The position numbers were made by a program, and so were the translations under genes. Shown here piece by piece: positions 57,005 through 64,000 of a DNA stretch of 64,000 bases. This DNA is from Spisula solida. Lineage: Eukaryota > Mollusca > Bivalvia > Venerida > Mactridae. A model generated the notes under the pieces. That model worked only from the letters and a program-made list of their open reading frames with translations, was not told the origin of the DNA and ran no database searches. The DNA lies in the NCBI GenBank assembly GCA_947247005.1, contig OX365949.1, positions 21,209,130 to 21,273,129 of the forward strand. Reading direction: 5' to 3'. The first letter of the stretch is position 1. Every line of letters starts with the position of its first letter.

Positions 57005-57065
57005 ACTGTTAGCGTCGAAATGGGTTGACTTACCTACCGGGTCATGGGTTCAAGTCATATCATGC
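57005..57065 (+). mobile_element. Possible tRNA-derived SINE head
   Basis: GTTAGCGTCGAAATGGGTTG resembles box A and GGGTTCAAGTCAT resembles box B about 35 bp later. The stems pair poorly, so it is not an active tRNA gene. No second copy was seen. Confidence 0.35.
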
Positions 57066-57647
57066 ATTAAGTCAAATTGAGTATCCTTCTAATCTCACTT
57101 ATTTATGAATGCATGGGTGAAAGTTTGAAATTCTGAAAAATCTGAAATCCTCCAAAATTGACTGTTTATATAGGGAAAATAAAGAAAAACAGGCTTTTTG
57201 GTATAACTCCAACGCGATAAATTGCAGTACAAAAACACAGGAATTTGAAGTTCTTTCAATAAAATATTATGCAAGTCGGTCCATCACACATCCCTCTACA
57301 CCACTTGTATCTTTTATTTTGTTAGCACTGGCTACGGGATTCCATTTTTGAGGGGGGACAAGGCGTTGCGTTCCTGATTTGTGATTGACCGACTTGTGTA
57401 ATATCTTATTGGTAGAACTTCAAATTCCTGTAATATAACTGGACAACCGAACACAACCTTGAAACAAATCATTTGGCTTTTGACAACTTATAAGGGCCAA
57501 GAAAAGATGTCCCTACCAGTCGCCATGTTCCTACACAGTGTCGATTTACTATTACATAAGTTGTTAAAAAACTTGTATATATTGTATTCCTGCATGAGTT
57601 TATTAATACTAAGCCAGCGATATATCATACGGCTGATATTTTCATTA
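57066..57647. other. Noncoding gap
   Basis: An inverted pair flanks it loosely: GGAATTTGAAGTTCT (57240) and AACTTCAAATTCCTG (57417), with GATGGACCGAC-like and GTCGGTC-like pieces inside, suggesting another foldback of about 200 bp. No gene was recognised. Confidence 0.4.
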
Positions 57648-57778
57648 AATTTATTGATGCCATGTTTCTGTTGTTTCAATGTTTTACTGTTGAGGGCCTT
57701 ACGGCAGATTGAAAATAATTATGTCGAATAAGCTCACTACATAAATAAAGTCTTTATTATTATTATTATCATTAATAA
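57648..57778 (+). mobile_element. LINE-like 3' tail just upstream of the kringle exon
   Basis: Matches 29438-29575 (CATGTTTCTGTTGTTTCAAT, GGGCCTTACGGCAGATTGA) and ends AATAAAGTCTTTATTATT with an (ATT)n tail. It lies within about 25 bp of the kringle exon acceptor. Confidence 0.65.
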
Positions 57779-57802
57779 TTCTATTTGTCATGTTGTATAT
57801 AG

Positions 57803-58090
57803 CAATACGGTCCGACAATTGCTGGGATGGCACATATTCCGTGGACTACTCGGGTACCATAGGAACAACACTGTCAGGGCGCACGTGTCAGAACTGGGCA
57901 GACGACACGCCCCATCCTCATGGATACCATATCGCCAGTGATCCATCCTTCTTTCCATACGATGGTAGTGATACAAGCGCTTCTAACTACTGCAGGGACC
58001 CGGATGGTAGTTCAGGGAGTTCAGGGGCCTGGTGTTATACTATGGACCCTTCAAGACGGTTTGAATATTGTGACATTCCTCTTTGTACAA
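57803..58090 (+). CDS. Kringle-domain exon of a secreted or membrane protein
   Basis: A 288-bp exon, phase 1 at both ends (acceptor …TATATAG ending 57802, donor GTAAGT at 58091), the classic symmetric kringle module, although many kringles are split over two exons. Landmarks: NCWDGT at the first cysteines, SGRTCQNWADDTPHPHGYHI, SNYCRDPDGS, GAWCYTMDPS, and YCDIPLCT at the end. The six cysteines match the three-disulfide kringle fold. Kringles bind proteins, lipids or lysine-bearing ligands in extracellular proteins such as proteases and ROR-type receptors. The full gene is not visible, so its class is open. Confidence 0.88.
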
Positions 58091-58139
58091 GTAAGTTCAT
58101 TCCTAGATATCTATATCAGTGATGTACCATAGAAATAAT

Positions 58140-58784
58140 AGCTTTAATATACCGCAACTATTTAACGCGTAAAAAATAACTACATGTACCAGATTGTGTT
58201 GTTTACTACACATCTCTATAGGTCATAAACCACTAAATAAATTGCTCTTTAACTCAATGTAAAGTGATAATTGTCAGGCCCAGATATTATCATTTTAAAG
58301 TCTATGGCCGGGTGGCTCACATAGATCATTGAAAAGAAGTATGTTTCGGCTACAATATAAGACCAAAAAAGGGGGGTCATGTTTAATATAAGAAAAATTT
58401 GTCTGTCAAAGGCGGTGAACATATCTATTCAGGGTCGCGGACTGATTCCGTACGAGTTTTACAATACTCTACTTTCATTATGACAAATATGCCAAAATCT
58501 GAAATATTCAAGATAAAACAGTTTCACTACTTCACCTATATGTATGCCTTTAAACTAAATAAGATGATTCTAGTTCCATTTGCCCAAAGCATACCATCAT
58601 TTTCAGGCAAACAAATGTTTTTTAAGGACTACTTGAGTGTATCCGATTTTAGGCCTTTAGTGGTTTATTACCTATATACATTTGTAATTTACATGTACAT
58701 ATAAATACGAGTTGATGACGCGTGTATCAAAAGTTCTATGTAAGATCATAAGGTTGATGACCTCAGTTTTTTTCTATGTGTAGT
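58140..58784. other. Intron sequence of the kringle gene, nothing recognised
   Basis: Between the kringle exon and the next exon. A 101-codon frame at 58399-58704 has no domain and lacks supporting splice sites. Confidence 0.45.
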
Positions 58785-58870
58785 AATAATAATAATAATA
58801 CTATCTTTATTTAGAGAAGGTAACATGTACAGACATATGCAATAGACGAATTCACATACATCTTAATTTA
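58785..58870 (-). mobile_element. LINE-like 3' tail, minus orientation
   Basis: (TAA)n at 58785-58800 followed by ACTATCTTTATTTAGAGAAG reads on the minus strand as a retroposon 3' end with an (ATT)n tail. Confidence 0.45.
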
Positions 58871-59334
58871 AAATTTAGTACCGGTTAGCGTACTCAGGGT
58901 TAATACGAAGTAGAATAATTTCTTCTATAAACTTTTTAAAGTTATCAATAAGACATCGCAGTGTTAACTCGGTACAATTCGATTGGAAAAGTCTTAAGAC
59001 GAATTGAAAGTCCGTTGGTAAGATTTATTTTTTTCTGTTAAATTTCGCCCATTCATTTGTAGGCGATTTTAAGTAAGTGCATTCAGTAAGTTTTTTTTGT
59101 GTTTAAAAATGTTTATGCGGTCGTATAATGTACATTATGGCAAAATGGCGACCATCTTTGATTTCTGGGAGGAAAATGGCCTCTCATGTATGTCACGCAT
59201 TACGGAATTACATCCAATACTTACACTCAGTACTCAAATGTTTAATATCGTTCTTCTGAGGTTGATAGCGACATCGTTTGAGAACAAAAAGTTTTAATAA
59301 TGTTAAATGGGTACTCAATATTATTTTTGGCATA
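58871..59334. other. Intron sequence, nothing recognised
   Basis: No coding or repeat signature was recognised. Confidence 0.35.
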
Positions 59335-59510
59335 TTTCATACAGAGGATCTTTCATGAGTGCTCATTACATACGAGTTTTATTAAACGAGTGGACAAAAT
59401 GATAAAGCCGAGTGTCATATTGTTTTTATCGACGAGTTTAATAAAACTCGTATGTCATGAGCACGAATGTTAGATTCTATTTATCACATAACCTTAGAAA
59501 ACGCTCATTA
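59335..59510. repeat. Palindromic repeat P3, copy 1
   Basis: AGAGGATCTTTCATGAGTGC on the left, and ACGAGTTTTATTAAACGAGT paired with the inverted GAGTTTAATAAAACTCGTAT on the right, then GAGCACGAATGTTAGATTCT and TTATCACATAACC. Nearly the same as 60127-60305. Confidence 0.75.
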
Positions 59511-59559
59511 TTGTTCAAAATGATGATGTACTCTGCATATGTTTCCGCCAAAATTCAGC

Positions 59560-60000
59560 GGTACAACGAACGCGACGTCATGACAACGTTGGTATTATCC
59601 TGACGTCATTTAAGAAATAATGAATACGTAGCTATGTTTTGTTGAGTAATAAAATATAGGCACGTGTTTGAATGCGTAGTAATTAAATCACGAGTGCGTA
59701 GCACGAGTGATTTAATGTACGCATTCAAACGAGTGCCTATATTTTATAACACAACAAAGCACAACTCCTATTTATTATTTCGATTCTAACATCGCCAATG
59801 CTTTACCACTTATAGCATTACACGACAGGTTGACGTCAAACTACTTTCTTTCCCAGGAACGTTACCGTCAACGTTACGTCATTTGTCATTCTATATGACG
59901 TCAAACGTGACGTCATCAATCAGCTATATTTTATCGCGGTAATAAAATATGGTAACCTCAATATACGCAAAGAAGGCAAATCTCACGTGCTATGTTAGAA
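59560..60000. repeat. Palindromic interspersed repeat P1, copy 2
   Basis: Colinear with 29660-30030 over most of its length. It contains several CRE-like TGACGTCA/TGACGTCAT sites (59606, 59895, 59909). Confidence 0.8.
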
Positions 60001-60039
60001 TGACGGATCAATGCATGGATTGGCTAACGTCACGTCAAG

Positions 60040-60310
60040 CTAATTTAAATATTTATTGCACAGTCTGGGAGTGCCGAACGATATTTACGTCACGGCTTTA
60101 CGGCACTCCTGGACCGCGTGTTATGTGATAAATAGAGGATCTTGCATGAGTGCTCATTACACACGAGTTTTATTAAACGAGTGGACAAAATGATATGACA
60201 CGAGGCTTTGCAAAGTGTCATATTGTTTTTGTCGACGAATTTAGTAAAACTTGTATATAATGAGCACGAATGTAAGATTCTATTTATCACATAACCTTAG
60301 AAAACGCTCA
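60040..60310. repeat. Palindromic repeat P3, copy 2
   Basis: Starts with a TTTATTGCACAGTCTGGGAGTG-type block also found at 60743-60765, then the AGAGGATCTTGCATGAGTGC palindrome. A 66-codon minus frame here is a by-product. Confidence 0.7.
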
Positions 60311-60439
60311 ATATTGTTCCGAAGGATGATGTGCGCTGCATATGTTTCAGCCAAAATTTAGCGGTACAATGAGCGCGACGTCATGGCGACGTTGATATTA
60401 TCCTGACGTCAGTGACGGATCGATGCATGGATTGGCGAA

Positions 60440-60830
60440 CGTCACGCCAAGCTAATTTAAATATTTATCACATGTTTGACGTCGCCTTAGCGACATAAAG
60501 CCATTATTTATTTTTGATGATACACTAGTGTAATAAAGCTATCACTCGACGTCATTCAAAGGATAAGCGACGTCGTCAAAGTTACGCGTTTATTATAGTG
60601 AAAATAAGTAGCTATTTTATGTTTCGGTCGGAAAAAGCTAACATGTGATAAAAAGAACATTACATTTGTGACTTTCCACATTGAATTTATTAAACTCGTT
60701 TAATAAATTCAATATGGAAAGACACTCATGTAATATCCTCTATTTATTGCACGGTTTGGGAGTGCCGAACGATATTTACGTCACGGCTTTACGTCACTCC
60801 TTGACCGCATGTTATGTGATAAATACCATT
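60440..60830. repeat. Palindromic interspersed repeat P2, copy 2
   Basis: Matches 31780-32112 from CACATGTTTGACGTCG to the hairpin TTGAATTTATTAAACTCGTT/TAATAAATTCAATATGGAAA. It continues into a second copy of the GTTTGGGAGTGCCGAACGAT block shared with 60063. Confidence 0.75.
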
Positions 60831-61236
60831 CCCATATATTATATTATAAAAACGGGGATTTCGCCCATACGTTAACGCGACGAAAACCATGCGTAAACAT
60901 AAAGATTCACGCGAGAACGCGCTGTTAACGTCCAGTTTTACGTATGCACATTCCAGGGCCTCGTCGACGAAAATAAACGATTTACAGCGTCTTATGAACT
61001 GCAATTCCCATTTTATTTGTAACTACTAAGTAATTTCTATACCGCATTATCCATGTTTTCTTGGTATTTGCCGATCCCGGAAGTCGACGCTCATAACAAA
61101 AACTGTTATGACGTAACGTTTGTTTTCGCGACGTTACGTTTGTTTACGCGACGTCGCCACAAAATTTCCCGCTTAAATGTAATTATTTCGAAATACAAAC
61201 GCATAAATTGATGTTTTGTATGCTATAATAGCGTTT

Positions 61237-61340
61237 ACGCATGCTTTTTCGTGCTATAACATCTGCAGAGTCCCTAACGGGCTTGGGCACCAACCGTCCC
61301 TCGGGACTCTGCAGATGTTATAGCACGAAAAAGCATGCGT
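61237..61340. repeat. Perfect 38-bp inverted repeat with 28-bp spacer
   Basis: The left arm 61237-61274 (ACGCATGCTTTTTCGTGCTA…CAGAGTCCC) and right arm 61303-61340 are exact reverse complements. The spacer contains ACGGGCTTGGGCACC and CCGTCCC. Non-coding. It is probably part of a foldback element, but no longer copy is in the window. Confidence 0.95.
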
Positions 61341-61737
61341 TAACCCTACATTCAAATATTTACAAACAGGTTATGTAGGTGTACGGGCCTTACGATGTTG
61401 ATCGAACGGATACGAATTTGACTTCCGACCTTCTATTAGCATAATTAAACAACTCATTCCGGTGTTAGAATTTGAAATAACCGTGCAACCTGTTTTGTAT
61501 CAAATTTTCTAAATGTAATAAATTTTCGGATTTTTCGAAAAGTGTAATAACTGTTCATATGGATCGGAAAAAAGACAGCCGGAAACCAATACGTCATACA
61601 CAAAGCCACAAACTCATGCAAGTACTATATGTAAAATGAAGAAACTAATCAGAGAAATTACAATGTTTAAGTACACATGCTTTAAAAGAAAACGGATGGC
61701 TGACCTGACTGAACGAGTTATATAATGTATATTTCAG
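61341..61737. other. Intron sequence, nothing recognised
   Basis: Between the inverted repeat and the next exon. No feature was seen. Confidence 0.35.
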
Positions 61738-61815
61738 ACCTTCCGTGTGGAGGTGGAGAAGTAATCGGACAAAGTGATCCCTCAACTGTTAGCAGCAGTA
61801 TTGATTCTAATAGCA
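61738..61815 (+). CDS. Candidate exon after the kringle exon (78 bp, phase 1-1)
   Basis: Acceptor ATTTCAG ends at 61737 and the donor is GTAAGT at 61816. In phase with the kringle exon it encodes 26 residues with LPCGGGEVIGQSDPSTVSSS and a following serine-rich IDSNSS stretch. There is one cysteine. It would be a linker or the start of a further extracellular domain. Matching phase, good splice sites and a clean frame are the support. No domain was recognised. Confidence 0.55.
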
Positions 61816-61980
61816 GTAAGTACAATTGTTAGCAATGTTTCTTGTTTTATGCTAAAACATTGCACATAAGTATTATATTTATTTCCCCCAATAATGAGCA
61901 TATTTCCTGCATGCATGTATGTACATGTATTAAAGTGTCGCAATACCACGTGACTTTTGACATCATTAAAGGCTACACAT

Positions 61981-62345
61981 CCCAGACGAAATTGGCTTCG
62001 CTTCGAAAACAAAAATAGCCGTAAGTATTTTATTTCTATACCGATTTCTAAAAAATAGACACCAGTCTTAGGAAAAAATGTAAGCTATATGGGAAATGTA
62101 TCCCTTTCAGCCGCTAGGCCTCTTCTCCAACCCCCCCCCCGCGACAACTTGGAAAAGTAGACGGCTTGAAACTCCAAAGTTTTCACAGGGTGTTGAAAAA
62201 AATTCCCCAGCTCCTGAAAAGGGTGCTGTATTTCGTGGGAAGCATATAATTGTTCTCTTAGACCGAAGTATGATTCACATGAATCGATAAAGAAATAAAA
62301 TACTTACGGCTGGTTTTTTCGAAGCGAAGCAAATTTCGTCTCGGG
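61981..62345. mobile_element. MITE with AGACGAAATTnGCTTCGCTTCG ends
   Basis: CCCAGACGAAATTGGCTTCG on the left and GCGAAGCAAATTTCGTCTCG on the right, continuing through AGCCGTAAGTATTTTATTTCT and its complement, form about 55-bp terminal inverted repeats. The centre includes a C10 run at 62131-62140. Non-coding. Confidence 0.8.
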
Positions 62346-63074
62346 TTTGTATATCGACACTGTATTAACAGTCATACAAAATTTATAAAAGATACTAGTA
62401 GTTAAAATACCAGGCAGGGAACGCAGCACTAACGTGAAACAACCGAGACAAACACGGACAACGATTACATGGCACAATGCCCACACACAGCTGACTTAGA
62501 AAATGAACCCAATCGCCGAAAGTCCAAGTTTCAACTGTCACAAAGTGCATTTCGTGTTATGTTGTTTCTTTTGAGTAGTTCATTCACTGACCGATATGTT
62601 ATTTTTCTTTTAAAGTGCACACATTTTTCAGCCAATGATCAAAAGCATTGTCTAACCAAACCGTGTTTTGCTTTCAAACTATTACAATAAAGTCTTATGT
62701 AAACGACATGATATTTAGTTACTCAAACATCAGTGACATTCTATTATGGTTCTGATATTTTCATTTATTTAATCATATCAGGCTTCCTGTCCCTCTTCCT
62801 GGTCATGCAACACTAATAGTAGGATTTCCAATCAAAGCATTTGATCTCAGACCGAACAAGAATTAGTGATGACAGCATTTCCTGTGGATACATTTTCTTG
62901 CTTACTAGTATGTAAAACCATAATTATGTTCTGTGTGTCTGTTTTTGTTTGTACTTATAGTAACTTATCTTGATGATTTTTATTTACTTTGAACAGTAAA
63001 TGTAAGACATCTCATTAGTATGTTTCAACGGTCACAAAAAACAAGAGTCGATGTCCATGCTTTATGACATTTTA
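62346..63074. other. Noncoding gap with one CAGGGAACGCAGCACT box
   Basis: The box near 62403-62420 and the following AACAACCGAGACAAACACGG recall the modular repeats at 1836 and 33028 (minus orientation). The rest is unremarkable. Confidence 0.45.
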
Positions 63075-63665
63075 ACAGCTAAAACTAGGTACAACATGTA
63101 TTTCAGTCGTTTGACAGCTGAAACTAGGTGTTTCAGGACCTTTTGACAGCTGAAAATAGGTATTTCAACCTTTTAAACAGCTGAAATTAGGTCATTCAGC
63201 CTTTAATAAATGAAACTAGGTCATTCAGCTTGCTATAGCTAAAACTAGATAGTTCAGCATTTTTTACAGCTGAAACTAGACCATTCAGCCTTTTATAGCT
63301 GAAACTAGGTCATTCAGCCTTTTATAGCTGAAACTAGGTCATTTGTACTTGGTGTTTCGACATTTTGACAGAAACTAGGTATTTCGGCTTTTTGGACAAC
63401 TAAAATTATGTAGTTTAGTGTTTTTGACAGCTAAACCTAGATATTTAAGCTTTTTTACAGCTTAAACTATGTCGTACCGCCTTTTTTATAGTTGATACTA
63501 GGTCTTTCAGCTTTTTGACAGCTGAAACTTGGGCTTTCATCGGTTCATTTTTTCGTTCGGTTGTGTGTTGGTCATTGTGTCGTGTTATTGTTGTATATGA
63601 TGTTTTTATGTTTTCTCTGCTCGGCTGTTTAAGTTGAATGCTACCTTCCCTGTCCGAGATTCTAT
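63075..63665 (+). repeat. Modular repeat: about 13 units of GACAGCTGAAACTAGGTnTTTCAGC, then the box
   Basis: Units of about 30-37 bp (TTTTGACAGCTGAAACTAGG, TATTTCAGC) run from 63075 to 63533 with many substitutions. The array is followed about 100 bp later by ATGCTACCTTCCCTGTCCGA (63639-63658), the same box that ends the 10066 repeat. Confidence 0.85.
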
Positions 63666-63879
63666 TATCTTTTTGTCATCCTGTTTAATGCTCCTTAATG
63701 TCTCCTTCAATATTAATGGTTCTAATGTTTTCGATTGTCTGTAATGATATATCTTCTCCACCCTAGCAAGTGGTTTCTTGTTTTTGTCAAATGGTTTGAA
63801 AGTTTCCCCTTGGTTTAATTGCCTTTCTATGCGAATACTCAGACTGGAGGGCGTGGTGCATTTTTCTAATTTACCAGGA

Positions 63880-64000
63880 GCCGGTTGTCTAACCAAACTG
63901 CTACCGAGCGCTCGATGGCGCTATGCTTGGTTTAGGGCTTGCTTCAAAAAATTGTTACGCATCGGATGAAGCGAGACATTTATATGCTACGGTCAAGCGA
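63880..64000 (+). repeat. Dispersed repeat, continues past the window edge
   Basis: GTTGTCTAACCAAACTGCTA, CCGAGCGCTCGATGGCGCTA and GGGCTTGCTTCAAAAA are shared (inverted) with 56290-56370. The element runs off the window. Confidence 0.5.

Noticed and set aside
62782..62815. Possible terminal exon of the kringle gene after CATATCAG, short hydrophobic frame ending in TAA
   Set aside because: Phase 1 would fit, but it is only about 11 codons, the acceptor tract is weak, and nothing else supports it.

Overview
The window is eukaryotic, AT-rich, intron-bearing DNA with few genes and very many repeats. No bacterial operon, rRNA gene or intact tRNA gene was seen. The style of the repeats (tandem units rich in AGGTCAAGGTCA, tRNA-derived SINEs, many short palindromic MITEs, small modular satellites) together with a kringle gene and an RGK-type GTPase suggests an invertebrate, most likely a bivalve mollusc. 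The host assignment is inference and was not checked against any database.

Host genes. (1) Three exons on the + strand (25199-25281, 27478-27670, 30165-30415) splice in phase and encode the G3-to-C-terminus part of an RGK (Rad/Gem/Rem) small GTPase. The P-loop exon(s) were not found and should lie upstream. (2) A second + strand gene has a kringle exon (57803-58090) and a following small exon (61738-61815), both symmetric phase 1-1. A candidate signal-peptide exon at 40198-40264 also ends in phase 1 and may be its first exon. The gene would continue beyond the right edge.

The main discovery is a 9,556-bp LTR retroelement of the Ty3/Gypsy class carrying an envelope gene, at 46576-56131. It has two 713-bp LTRs that look identical, a perfect 4-bp target duplication (GACA), a primer binding site, a leader with three repeats, gag with two CCHC knuckles, pol (protease, RT, RNase H, integrase), an F-protein-like env with a furin-type site, an extra small acidic reading frame, a polypurine tract, and no visible inactivating mutation. 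Gag and pol overlap at a GTTAAAC slippery heptamer that would move ribosomes -1 exactly into the pol frame. If the signal exon is right, the element lies in sense orientation inside a long intron of the kringle gene.

Layout. 1-4.6 kb: SINE, palindromic MITE and tandem repeats. 4.7-8.6 kb: a 3.9-kb element with long terminal inverted repeats and no transposase. 9-25 kb: minisatellites, SINEs and MITEs with no recognised gene. 25-30.4 kb: the RGK exons. 31-40 kb: MITEs, a SINE and a LINE fragment. 40.2-46.1 kb: candidate signal exon, a 2.27-kb CGTACG-rich element, and a 150-bp tandem array with two inserted MITEs. 46.6-56.1 kb: the retroelement. 56-64 kb: kringle exons among palindromic repeats rich in TGACGTCA, a perfect 38-bp inverted repeat, and a tandem array.
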